From: Nonomuraea longispora | GTDB taxonomy: Bacteria; Actinomycetota; Actinomycetes; Streptosporangiales; Streptosporangiaceae | Length of the DNA: 39,605 bases | Assembly (NCBI RefSeq): GCF_004348345.1 | Contig: NZ_SMJZ01000068.1 | Location: 1 to 39,605, forward strand | Reading direction: 5' to 3' | Shown: piece after piece, positions 1 to 7,209 of the stretch | Layout: every line of letters starts with the position of its first letter | Numbering within the stretch: position 1 is the first letter of the stretch | Notes under the pieces: generated by a model | What the model was told of the DNA's origin: nothing | Databases searched by the model: none | What the model saw: the letters and a program-made list of their open reading frames with translations, nothing else | Made by a program: the position numbers and the translations under genes

Positions 1-93
1 CCGCCGCCCACCGAGCGTCTCGGGCAGGTCGCGGTGCCACCCGCCCGCAATGAACAGGACGAACAGGCACAAACCTTCACCAGCCGAAACTGA
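1..93 (+). other. Open frame running in from the left edge, possible 3' end of a gene
   Basis: Frame 1 is open from the first base to a TGA at 91-93 and would encode about 30 hydrophilic residues ending TFTSRN. It could be the tail of a gene starting outside the window. There is no family match and no codon-bias support, so this is only a possibility. The rest of the stretch up to 186 shows no gene or clear promoter. Confidence 0.2.
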
Positions 94-186
94 TCAGGAG
101 GGACGGCCACCTCGTGAGTCATCGAGGTCAACCGAGCCTGAATTCGAAGAACCCGCACAGGCCGGCCGTCATTTAGTCTTCCGCTC

Positions 187-621
187 ATGCCGACACGTCT
201 GTCACCCCGCCTCGCTGCGGTCGTGAATGCGCTTCCCCTTCAGCCGCACTCGCGTGTCCTCGAAATCGGGTGCGGGCCCGGGGCCGCCGCACGAGCGGTC
301 GCAGCCCGACTCACCACCGGCCACATGCTGGCCATCGACAGATCCGCTGCCGCCATCGCCCAGGCAGAAGCCGCCGCGATAGACGAAATCACGTCCGGCC
401 GCATGAGCGTCCGCCAGGTCGCGGGCGAAGACTTCGTCCTGCAGGCTCACGAAGAGCCGTACGACATCGTGTTCGCCGTTCGCGTTGGAGCCCTCGACGG
501 GCGACATCCCGAGGTTGGTCAGCGGGTGCTCCAGCGCATCGCCGCAGCGACCATGGCAGAGGCCCGGCTTTTCATCGACGGTGGCGATCCGCTTCGTGAA
601 CTGCTCATCCCGCGGACTTGA
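187..621 (+). CDS. Small SAM-dependent class I methyltransferase
   Basis: A 144-residue protein with a compact class I methyltransferase fold. Motif I VLEIGCGPG lies near residues 24-32, the acidic end of strand 2 is seen in AIDRS, and the motif IV region reads YDIVFAVRVGALDGRHP. The protein ends with LFIDGGDPL, the usual last strands of this short family, so it looks complete although small. It should transfer a methyl group from S-adenosylmethionine; the acceptor cannot be read from sequence. The ATG at 187 has no strong ribosome-binding site. It stands alone, upstream of the DUF5753 remnant and not evidently in an operon with it. Methyltransferase assignment is confident, substrate unknown. 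Confidence 0.8.
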   Translation: MPTRLSPRLAAVVNALPLQPHSRVLEIGCGPGAAARAVAARLTTGHMLAIDRSAAAIAQAEAAAIDEITSGRMSVRQVAGEDFVLQAHEEPYDIVFAVRVGALDGRHPEVGQRVLQRIAAATMAEARLFIDGGDPLRELLIPRT

Positions 622-685
622 GCCGACGGATCGGCTGCATGGGGTTTCGTCCCCAATCGAGGTCGGAAGACCGGTGCGCGGTTGA

Positions 686-889
686 CTCCGAGAAGCCGTG
701 GATGGCCCAACCCCGACTGACTTCGAAGAGCCGGCATACGTCGAAGCCGCTTCCAACGCTCAGGTAACAGACTGGACAGAAAGTGTCAAAACTCTAGCAT
801 TGCGATATGAAGGGATCCGTTCCGAAGCGCTGTCCCAGCGCGATTCCGTAAACCTGATCAAGGAGACAACGCGGCGATGGACAAGCTGA
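686..889 (+). pseudogene. Remnant of an XRE-family regulator (C-terminal DUF5753 end)
   Basis: The frame that opens after the TGA at 683-685 encodes about 67 residues (VDGPTPTDFEEPAYVEA ... ALRYEGIRSEALSQRDSV ... LIKETTRRW). This resembles only the C-terminal end of DUF5753, the ligand-type domain of actinobacterial XRE regulators: the DFxEPxxVYVE strand followed by the RYxxxRxxALSxxxSxxLI helices. No helix-turn-helix or N-terminal DUF5753 part lies upstream. The end overlaps the DUF397 start at 877, which is the usual geometry of an intact XRE-DUF397 pair. A GTG at 698 could start a 63-residue peptide, but decay of a full-length regulator is the simpler reading. Confidence 0.6.
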
Positions 890-1089
890 CCCAGGAACTA
901 CGGGCAGCCACTTGGATCAAGTCCTCTCACTCGGGCAGCAACGGTGGAAACTGCGTCGAAGTGGCCGAACTGTCCCATGGACGCCGAGGTGTCCGTGACA
1001 GTAAGAACCCCACCGGCCCTGCTCTCATCTTCACCCCAGGCGAATGGCATGCCTTCGTCAGCGGCGTGAAGAGTGGCGAATTCGACTGA
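877..1089 (+). CDS. DUF397 domain protein
   Basis: A 70-residue protein with the DUF397 pattern: WIKSSHSG, then G-NCVEVA, then VRDSKNPTGPALIF, then W-HAFVSGVKSGEFD. DUF397 proteins are small actinobacterial partners of XRE/DUF5753 regulators and recur in developmental and secondary-metabolism control. This copy starts inside the tail of the DUF5753 remnant, with AGGAG at 861-865 upstream of the ATG. Since that regulator is broken, this protein is an orphan unless it pairs with a regulator elsewhere. Family assignment is firm, its molecular action is not established. Confidence 0.88.
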   Translation: MDKLTQELRAATWIKSSHSGSNGGNCVEVAELSHGRRGVRDSKNPTGPALIFTPGEWHAFVSGVKSGEFD

Positions 1090-1197
1090 CCACGGGTCCG
1101 ACGAGGGAAGTTCCCGATTCGTCCTGCATTCGCGTCGAACCTCCCTCGCCGCCCTGAGCAGGCCGTCCAGGAAACCGGTTGGTCTCCCGGAGGGCGG

Positions 1198-1467
1198 CTA
1201 GTTTATCACTTCGGACGGGGGTGCACCGAGCCTGGGGATGAGTTCGGCGCGGATGACAGCGAAGCAGCTGTCCATATGACGGCGGAGGGCGGCGAGTTCG
1301 TCGCCGAGAGCCGCGAAATTGTGTCTCATCTCGGCCCGCATGTCGGCGATATCCGCCTGCATCTGGGCGATGTCGGTCATCGTGAAGCTGCCGTCTCCGG
1401 CATGCGTGCTCGCCTCGAGCGCCCGGAGACGCGTGATCAAGGCGAGGATCCGTACCTCTTCGTTCAC
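1198..1467 (-). CDS. Small coiled-coil protein of unknown function
   Basis: An 89-residue protein with start chosen at GTG 1467, five bases after an AGGA; an adjacent GTG at 1470 is the alternative. The frame stays open further upstream, but that part has no family character and is probably untranslated. The core MQADIADMRAEMRHNFAALGDELAALRRHMD shows heptad spacing of hydrophobic residues, predicting a parallel coiled coil of about 45 residues, preceded by a helix ILALITRLRALE. There is no signal peptide or membrane segment. It probably self-associates or binds a partner coiled coil. No family is recognised and no neighbour explains it. Confidence 0.55.
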   Translation of the reverse strand: MNEEVRILALITRLRALEASTHAGDGSFTMTDIAQMQADIADMRAEMRHNFAALGDELAALRRHMDSCFAVIRAELIPRLGAPPSEVIN

Positions 1468-1988
1468 CACATTCCTGCCTTCACGAAGCTGGGAATGGCA
1501 ACCCGCACCGGTGTCAGGTGCGAGGTTTGACGGTGAGCATGGTGGCATACCATTGACGTTCATGCTGGTCAGCGCCCACGCCCGGGTGTGGTTCTTTCTC
1601 CCGGCGTCTGGCGTGTTTCTCCCTCCAGGAATGCAATTGAGCGCGGACGGCTGGGGAGATCTGTTCCTGGCGGACCGAGTCGTTGCCTTCGCCGCCACCG
1701 AATCAGGACCATTGTGCCGGTCGAGGCAAGTCGGGTGCCTATCAGCACGTTATGGCATGTCGCACATTGGCCGAATCGTACGATGACTCCGCACATCGCC
1801 ACACTCTGAAGCGAAACTGTCATCAGCCATACCGATACACCTATCTGCGGGCAAACCTCGAACGCACCATACCTTTCACCGTGGTTCAACTTGTTTTGTT
1901 GATGTGCTGTTGATTACCGTGCGGTGATGTGGGCGACGCGCCACCTCCTGACCTGTTCCGGCGCAGCGAACCGTGTGAGGGGATCAAC
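1468..1988. other. Long intergenic region, AT-rich toward its right end
   Basis: About 520 bases between the divergent coiled-coil gene and the WXG operon. Several short open frames exist on both strands, but none has family similarity, a good start or consistent GC-rich third positions. An inverted repeat ATGGT-N5-ACCAT lies near 1539-1554. The stretch 1790-1920 is clearly more AT-rich than the rest of the window and probably contains the promoter of the operon beginning at 1989, although no -35/-10 pair can be fixed. Confidence 0.35.
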
Positions 1989-2231
1989 GTGGCTGACCTC
2001 GATCGCGAGGCGATGCGTGCCGTGGCGCAGCGGATCCAGCGGCTGTCCGACGAGCACTGGTGGTCGCTCGATCCCTCCTGCCGCCTGATGGAGAAGGATG
2101 CGTGGGTGGGGCCGACGGGCGGCCGGTTCGACGCCCAGCTTCACGCCGACCAGCGCGAACTGCGCGACCTGCTCAGGCAGGCCGTCCACAGCGCGAACCA
2201 GAAGCTGGCGTCCATCCCGGACAAGCCATGA
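1989..2231 (+). CDS. WXG100-like small helical protein
   Basis: An 80-residue all-helical protein with a W-V-G motif at residues 39-41, central as in WXG100 (ESAT-6-like) proteins, flanked by two amphipathic helices (EAMRAVAQRIQRL and RFDAQLHADQRELRDLLRQAVHSA). WXG100 proteins form helical hairpins that are exported by, or dimerise for, type VII secretion. Start is GTG 1989, supported by AGGGG at 1977-1982; the frame also opens at 1929 but without a ribosome site. Its stop overlaps the next start (ATGA at 2228-2231), so it is translated with the following gene. No EssC/EccC machinery is in the window, so export is inferred from family only. Confidence 0.65.
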   Translation: MADLDREAMRAVAQRIQRLSDEHWWSLDPSCRLMEKDAWVGPTGGRFDAQLHADQRELRDLLRQAVHSANQKLASIPDKP

Positions 2232-4432
2232 CCAGGTTCACCGGAGTCAAGCAGCCCGATTTCGACACGATGACGAGCAAACACACCGAGGCAGCCAGGC
2301 GGCTGGAAGAACTGGCTCAGGCTCTGCACGGTGAACTTCGGAGCGCGGGGCTCGACACGTCACCGGCAGCGCGGCTGCGGCAGTTGGCCGGACGAGTCAC
2401 CACACAGGCCGAAGATCTACGGCGGCGGCAGAAACTCGTCCACGAGCTCCAACGGCAGAGGATCACTTTCGGCCGGAGCACGCCCGCCGGCAGCTTCCTC
2501 GAGATGCCCGACGGTCTGGAGGCGGCCAAAGGGCTGCTGGACGGCACGCTCGCCGGCCGTGCGGCGCTGAAGGCCGCGGACGGTGACGCCAAAGCGCTGG
2601 CCGAGCTGGAGAAATACGCGTCGAGCGGAGGGGATGCTGAGTTCGTCAAGGCTTTCCTCGGCACTCTGGGTGCCCAGGGCCTGACGCGGCTCCCCGGCTC
2701 GCTCGCCGCCCAACTGCGCGACGCCAGAGCCCACGGCGACGCCGAACGCGTCGCTCAGCTCGCTAGCGGTGGCAGCAAGGCGCTGCGCTTGCTGAGCGCC
2801 GCTCTGGCTAGAGGAACGAATCCGAAGAATCCGGCGTACGCGGGCGCCGGTTTCCTCCAGCAACTGGTGCAGCAGGGCCGGGCCCAGCACAAGACGGGTG
2901 GCACGACGTACTCCGGCTACCAGGCCCAGGCGCTCATCTGGCGAGCCCACGAGGGGAAGCCACCGTACTCGAAGGAGTTCATGGAAACCGTCGGACGCGA
3001 CGTGATCGTCTACGAGTACGAGCAGCGCAAGGACGAATGGGCGGTGAGCAAGGAGCCACTGAGCCGTGTCTTCGCGGGCACCCAACTCCCCATCATCGAC
3101 TTGGCCGGCGCGCTCGGCCTCGGCACCCTGCTGAGACCCGCGACCCATGCGGGCGCTCCGGGCGCCAAGGCCCAATCGTCCGTGATCGACGACCTGTTCC
3201 ACGCGGCGAAGTCCAGCCGGGAAGCCTCCCATGCCTTGCTGAACCACACTCCGCCCGGATGGAAGAAATCCGTCCTGGACTACCTGCTGACGACCCGCTG
3301 GGAAGCCGCCCTCCACACGAAGGACCACGCACCGTTCAACGACCTGCTCGTGACCGCCACCACCGGCCAGGACGCCACATCCCAGAAGCTGGCAGCCGAC
3401 CTGACGAAAATCCTTTCCACCGAGGTAAGAGGCGCCTTCGGCAAGGCCGACAGCGGCAACCTGGAAATCAGGAACCGGGACCTTCTTGATCGTTATACGG
3501 CCCTGAGCTACCCCCTGGCCCGCGCGATTGCAGCCAACATCGACCAGCTCTCCCGGCTCTACCTCAACCACGCGACCTTCGGCCAGGTCACGCCGCAAGA
3601 TATGTCGTACGCGTTGCTGCTCGCCACTTCGAACGACGCCGGGTTCGAGGCACTGATACGCGCACAGACCGAACACATGCGAGCGGCACTCGACACCGTC
3701 CCTCCCGTGGGCCTCAACGCTTCCAACGCCGAACGACTCGGTTTCACCAAGGCGGACGTCAAGGAGTATGACTTCGACGGAGACGGACGGGTCGACAAGG
3801 CCGACATCATGCAATTCCTCACGGACCGGACCGTGGCCGAGGCTAGTCCCTTCAAGCACATCGTGGAGACCCGGCGCCAGGTACTGGTCGCTCAAGGGCT
3901 GGACGACAAGAAGGCGGACGAGGCTCTTAGAACCATGGTGGGCAACGCGCTGGGACTGCTTCCAGCGCCGGGAGCTCGGCAAGCGGGCGAAATCGCAGCC
4001 GGCGCCTTCGGGGAGTTGATCGGCAAGGGATACGACAAGCTCGCCGGAGTATCGTATGACGAGATTGCCAGGCAGGTGGCGCAGCACATGTCCGAACGCA
4101 GGCCCGGCTTGGACGAAACGCACCGAACACTTGCGGACAACCGCCTGGGTGTGGAGAGGCTGGCCGAGCAGATGCTCGCTTCTTCGATGCTGACCAAGGG
4201 TGTTCTTGACGACACTCGAATGGATGGCCGAATGTTCGCCATAGGAAATCCTCCCGCAATCAAACCTTTCGGCCAGATGAATCCGAAAGAATACAGCGAC
4301 TTTCTAGAGTGGGCTCGCAAGAAGGGTGGCGGAAGCGATCTTCTTGATCGTTTCCATAACTCCTTCCGGCAGACCGGCGACGTGGAGGACTATCTCGATC
4401 TAGACATTCTCTCCTCCGGCGGTGACAAGTGA
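2228..4432 (+). CDS. Large protein of unknown function with an EF-hand-type calcium loop
   Basis: A 734-residue mainly helical protein, translationally coupled to the WXG-like gene before it and the lipoprotein after it. Residues about 15-85 form long amphipathic helices as in WXG/LXG partners. A 12-residue loop at 515-526, DFDGDGRVDKAD, has acidic residues at positions 1, 3, 5, 9 and 12, the pattern of an EF-hand or dockerin calcium site. There is no signal peptide, no clear membrane helix and no recognisable toxin or nuclease motif at the C-terminus. It resembles large actinobacterial proteins found beside WXG genes (possibly the DUF6571 group; not certain). Likely a substrate or chaperoned partner of the WXG protein; function unknown. 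Confidence 0.7.
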   Translation: MTRFTGVKQPDFDTMTSKHTEAARRLEELAQALHGELRSAGLDTSPAARLRQLAGRVTTQAEDLRRRQKLVHELQRQRITFGRSTPAGSFLEMPDGLEAAKGLLDGTLAGRAALKAADGDAKALAELEKYASSGGDAEFVKAFLGTLGAQGLTRLPGSLAAQLRDARAHGDAERVAQLASGGSKALRLLSAALARGTNPKNPAYAGAGFLQQLVQQGRAQHKTGGTTYSGYQAQALIWRAHEGKPPYSKEFMETVGRDVIVYEYEQRKDEWAVSKEPLSRVFAGTQLPIIDLAGALGLGTLLRPATHAGAPGAKAQSSVIDDLFHAAKSSREASHALLNHTPPGWKKSVLDYLLTTRWEAALHTKDHAPFNDLLVTATTGQDATSQKLAADLTKILSTEVRGAFGKADSGNLEIRNRDLLDRYTALSYPLARAIAANIDQLSRLYLNHATFGQVTPQDMSYALLLATSNDAGFEALIRAQTEHMRAALDTVPPVGLNASNAERLGFTKADVKEYDFDGDGRVDKADIMQFLTDRTVAEASPFKHIVETRRQVLVAQGLDDKKADEALRTMVGNALGLLPAPGARQAGEIAAGAFGELIGKGYDKLAGVSYDEIARQVAQHMSERRPGLDETHRTLADNRLGVERLAEQMLASSMLTKGVLDDTRMDGRMFAIGNPPAIKPFGQMNPKEYSDFLEWARKKGGGSDLLDRFHNSFRQTGDVEDYLDLDILSSGGDK

Positions 4433-5019
4433 GTACATCTGTTCCACCTGCCGCACTAATCGCCTTTATGTTGCTCGCCGCATCTTGCACTACGACGAGC
4501 GATATCATGGGCTCCCCGGCACCTCCTCCTCGCCCCATCGTGGATTCGTCGCCCTATGTCTGCAGATTGGTACCGGAGAGTGCGTTCCGATTGGTAAGTG
4601 GCGTTACCAAAGTCCTGACGGAGAAAACGCGTGGAGACGAGAAGAGCGGCGATTGCTGGGCTCTTGACGTGAACCCGCGCCCGCTCGAGGTCGGTTGGCT
4701 CCAAGTTGGTGGTGGGACAAGCCAGGAACATCTGCAGTTCGTAGTGGACGACAGGCGTCAGCTCTACAGCAGGCACGGTGGCGTAGCACTGCCAAGGGGT
4801 CTCGGTGAGGGCATGGCCGCGTACATGCCAGATTCAGTGTTCGCCGACCAGCCCTATCAAGTGAGCGCGAGGTTCGCCTGTAGCGGGAAGGATCGGATGA
4901 TTGACATCTACCTGGCCCGCGTTGCCGATGGTAGGGATGGGATCAAGGATCTGATCGAGCTCATGCGCATCGCCCAGAAACGCTACGGCGAGCTGTACGA
5001 CTGCACGCCCGGCACCTAG
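4429..5019 (+). CDS. Predicted lipoprotein of the WXG operon
   Basis: A 196-residue protein starting at GTG 4429, overlapping the preceding stop (GTGA). Residues 6-19 are hydrophobic and end in LLAASC, a lipobox-like site with Cys20 as the likely lipidated residue. The following segment is Pro/Ser-rich, then a folded domain with paired cysteines (VCRLV, GDCWAL, FACSG, YDCTPGT) that could form disulfides outside the cell. It weakly recalls DUF3558-type actinobacterial lipoproteins, but I cannot confirm this. Position as third gene of a coupled trio suggests a surface-anchored partner or immunity-like component for the large protein. Lipoprotein call is good, role unknown. Confidence 0.68.
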   Translation: MSTSVPPAALIAFMLLAASCTTTSDIMGSPAPPPRPIVDSSPYVCRLVPESAFRLVSGVTKVLTEKTRGDEKSGDCWALDVNPRPLEVGWLQVGGGTSQEHLQFVVDDRRQLYSRHGGVALPRGLGEGMAAYMPDSVFADQPYQVSARFACSGKDRMIDIYLARVADGRDGIKDLIELMRIAQKRYGELYDCTPGT

Positions 5020-5031
5020 AAAAGCACGGAG

Positions 5032-5076
5032 CCCACTCGACGCGGACCCCAAGGGCCGGGAGTGCGGTCGAGTGGG
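5032..5076. terminator. Inverted repeat between lipoprotein gene and leuA
   Basis: CCCACTCGAC at 5032-5041 is exactly complementary to GTCGAGTGGG at 5067-5076, with a 25-base GC-rich loop. It lies 12 bases after the lipoprotein stop and before the convergent leuA stop, so it can act as a terminator in both directions. No clear U-run follows, as is common in actinobacteria. Confidence 0.6.
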
Positions 5077-5178
5077 GGAGCGGTGGGCGGCCTTGTGGGC
5101 GCCCGGCCGACTATGTGCCAGGGGCCTCGCAGGTCCGTACGAGGCCCCGGCGGTGAGGATTCGAGGTCGGCGGAAGGG

Positions 5179-6882
5179 TCAGCGGAAGGCGCGGTTGACG
5201 GCGGAGATGATGGCCTTGAGGGAGGCCGTCGTCGCGTTGGCGTCGATGCCCACGCCCCACAGCACCTGCCCGTCCACGTCGCACTCCAGGTATGAGGCGG
5301 CCTTGGCGTCGGTGCCCGCGCTCATCGCGTGCTCCACGTAGTCGAGCACGCGCGCCCCCATGCCGACCTGGGCCAGAGCGTCGATGAAGGCGGAGATGGG
5401 GCCGTTGCCCGTGCCGGTCACCTCGCGGATCTCGCCGTCGAGGCGGATGTCGGCGCTGATGCGGTCGTGTTCTTCGGTGGACTCGTGGCGGTGGGCGAGG
5501 AGGCTGAGCCGGCCCCACCGGTTGGCGGGGTTGGGCAGGTATTCGTCGCGGAAGACGTCGTACATGGCGGCCGGGCTGATCTCGCCGCCCTCGGTGTCGG
5601 TGCGGGCCTGTACGACCTTGGAGAACTCGATCTGCAGCCGGCGCGGCAGGTCGAGCTGGTGGTCGGCCTTCATGATGTAGGCGACCCCGCCCTTGCCCGA
5701 CTGGCTGTTGACCCGGATGACGGCCTCGTAGGTGCGGCCGATGTCCTTCGGGTCGATCGGCAGGTAGGGGACGGCCCACGTGTGGTCGTCGACCGGCACG
5801 CCCGCGGCCACGGCGTCCTTCTCGAGGTGTTCGAAGCCCTTCTTGATGGCGTCCTGGTGGGAGCCGGAGAAGGCGGTGTAGACGAGTTCGCCGCCCCACG
5901 GGTGGCGGGGGTGGACGGGCAGCTGGTTGCAGTATTCGGTGACGCGGCGGACCTCGTCGATGTCGCTGAAGTCGATCTCGGGGTCGACGCCCTGGGAGAA
6001 CAGGTTCATGCCCAGGGTGACCAGGCAGACGTTGCCGGTGCGTTCGCCGTTGCCGAACAGGCAGCCTTCGATGCGGTCGGCGCCCGCCATGTAGCCCAGT
6101 TCGGCGGCGGCCACGGCGCTGCCGCGGTCGTTGTGCGGGTGGAGCGACAGGATGATCGAGTCGCGGCGCTTGAGGTTGCGGTGCATCCACTCGATCTGGT
6201 CGGCGTAGACGTTGGGCGTGGCCATCTCGACGGTGGCCGGCAGGTTCATGATGGCCTTGCGGTCGGGGGTGGGCTGCCACACTTCGGTGACGGCGTCGCA
6301 CACCTCGACGGCGTATTCGAGCTCGGTGCCGGTGAACGACTCCGGGGAGTACTGGAAGCGCACGTCGACGTCGGTGGCGTCGGCGAGCTTCTTCACCAGT
6401 TTGGCGCCCTCGACCGCGATGGCGGTGATGCCGTCTTTGTCCTGGCCGAAGACCACGCGCCGCTGAAGGGTGGAGGTCGAGTTGTACAGGTGGACGATGG
6501 CCTGCTTGGCGCCCTCGATCGACTCGAAGGTGCGCTCGATCAGCTCGGGCCTGGCCTGGGTCAGCACCTGGATGACCACGTCGTCAGGGACGTGGCCCTC
6601 TTCGATGATCTGCCGGATGAAGTCGAAGTCGGTCTGCGAGGCGGCCGGAAAGCCCACCTCGATCTCCTTGTAGCCCATGCGTACCAGCAGCTCGAACATC
6701 TGGAGCTTGCGGTGCGGGTCCATCGGGTCGATCAGGGCCTGGTTGCCGTCGCGAAGGTCCACCGCGCACCAGCGGGGCGCTTTGGTGATGACCTGGTCGG
6801 GCCAGGTGCGGTCGCGCAGGCGAACGGGCTCGAACGGTTGGTAACGATGGATCGGCATGGTGCTGGGCTGCTGAGCGGTCAT
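5179..6882 (-). CDS. leuA: 2-isopropylmalate synthase
   Basis: A 567-residue enzyme that condenses acetyl-CoA with 2-ketoisovalerate in the first step of leucine synthesis. The DRE-TIM barrel is shown by the metal-binding DLRDGNQAL, the HPHNDRG motif with two metal-ligand histidines, and GNGERTGN. The C-terminal region from about residue 430 is the LeuA allosteric domain that senses leucine. Length fits the long actinobacterial type (LeuA2, about 570-600 residues). Start is ATG 6882 (MTAQQPSTMPIHRY); the frame stays open upstream through the leader, but that part is not the enzyme. A leucine-rich leader peptide and hairpins lie just upstream, implying transcription attenuation on top of allosteric control. 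Confidence 0.97.
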   Translation of the reverse strand: MTAQQPSTMPIHRYQPFEPVRLRDRTWPDQVITKAPRWCAVDLRDGNQALIDPMDPHRKLQMFELLVRMGYKEIEVGFPAASQTDFDFIRQIIEEGHVPDDVVIQVLTQARPELIERTFESIEGAKQAIVHLYNSTSTLQRRVVFGQDKDGITAIAVEGAKLVKKLADATDVDVRFQYSPESFTGTELEYAVEVCDAVTEVWQPTPDRKAIMNLPATVEMATPNVYADQIEWMHRNLKRRDSIILSLHPHNDRGSAVAAAELGYMAGADRIEGCLFGNGERTGNVCLVTLGMNLFSQGVDPEIDFSDIDEVRRVTEYCNQLPVHPRHPWGGELVYTAFSGSHQDAIKKGFEHLEKDAVAAGVPVDDHTWAVPYLPIDPKDIGRTYEAVIRVNSQSGKGGVAYIMKADHQLDLPRRLQIEFSKVVQARTDTEGGEISPAAMYDVFRDEYLPNPANRWGRLSLLAHRHESTEEHDRISADIRLDGEIREVTGTGNGPISAFIDALAQVGMGARVLDYVEHAMSAGTDAKAASYLECDVDGQVLWGVGIDANATTASLKAIISAVNRAFR

Positions 6883-6931
6883 GACTGCTGCTCCTGAGTC
6901 GGACGGAAGAGAGCGGCCGACGCGCACGACA

Positions 6932-6951
6932 GGCTCCGCGGCGAGGGAGCC
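6932..6951 (-). promoter_or_regulatory. Attenuator hairpin of leuA
   Basis: Read on the minus strand, GGCTCC pairs with GGAGCC across an 8-base loop, directly after the leader peptide stop. Just upstream GGCC-TCTAA-GGCC can form a small competing hairpin around the leader stop, and a GGCCG segment can pair with CGGCC near 6914-6918. Alternative pairing downstream of a run of leucine codons is the arrangement of a ribosome-mediated attenuator. Which hairpin is the terminator is not resolved. Confidence 0.5.
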
Positions 6952-6955
6952 GGCC

Positions 6956-7000
6956 TTAGAGGCCCCCGCCGCGGCAGCTAAGCAGGAGGCCGCGCAGCAT
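6956..7000 (-). CDS. leuL: Leucine leader peptide (leuA attenuator)
   Basis: A 14-codon frame starting ATG at 7000 and ending TAA encodes MLRGLLLSCRGGGL, with five leucines including three in a row read by CTC, CTG and CTT. It lies 73 bases upstream of leuA on the same strand and is followed by inverted repeats. This fits a translated leader that stalls when charged leucine tRNA is scarce, allowing read-through into leuA. Leader-peptide control of leuA is known in streptomycetes and corynebacteria. The ribosome-binding site is weak, so the start is judged from the leucine-rich content and position. Confidence 0.8.
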   Translation of the reverse strand: MLRGLLLSCRGGGL

Positions 7001-7081
7001 GACAGGAACGCTACCAGACGTCTCGCCATGCGCCGTCCCGGGTCCCAGATCCTGAGAAGCGGGTCGAGGCCGAGCCGGGTA

Positions 7082-7200
7082 GGGCCCAGGGGTGGCCGGG
7101 GTTCGGAGTTCGGGTCGATCCGGAGGCGGGCCCAGGAATCCGCCGGGGTTCAGAATTCGGATCTCGGGTCGGTCCGAGGGCGGGCCCACAGCTCGGCCAG
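7082..7200. repeat. Imperfect intergenic direct repeats starting GGGCCCAGG
   Basis: GGGCCCAGG occurs at 7082 and 7128, and GGGCCCA again at 7182, giving units of 46 and 54 bases and a partial third. The units share blocks CCGGGGTTC, (A/G)GA(A/G)TTCGG and CGGGTCG(A/G)TCCG(A/G)GG. The array fills most of the gap between the dimethylargininase stop at 7210 and the leu leader. No coding frame explains it; it could be a regulatory or structural repeat or a slipped duplication. Confidence 0.6.
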
Positions 7201-7209
7201 GGCCGATGC

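Noticed and set aside
187..621. Methyltransferase as a truncated gene because of its 144 residues
   Set aside because: All core motifs and the final strands are present in order, so a naturally short family is more likely.
1090..1197. Terminator from CGAGGGA (1102) and TCCCTCG (1142)
   Set aside because: The 33-base loop makes the 7-base stem weak, so it was not listed as a feature.
2417..4123. Minus-strand 568-codon frame opposite the EF-hand protein
   Set aside because: No motifs and no start signal; the plus-strand gene is fixed by overlapping starts and stops on both sides.
5329..6897. Long plus-strand open frame (522 codons) opposite leuA
   Set aside because: Its product is Val/Asp/Gly/Ala-rich with no family features and mirrors leuA codons; the leuA frame carries all enzyme motifs.
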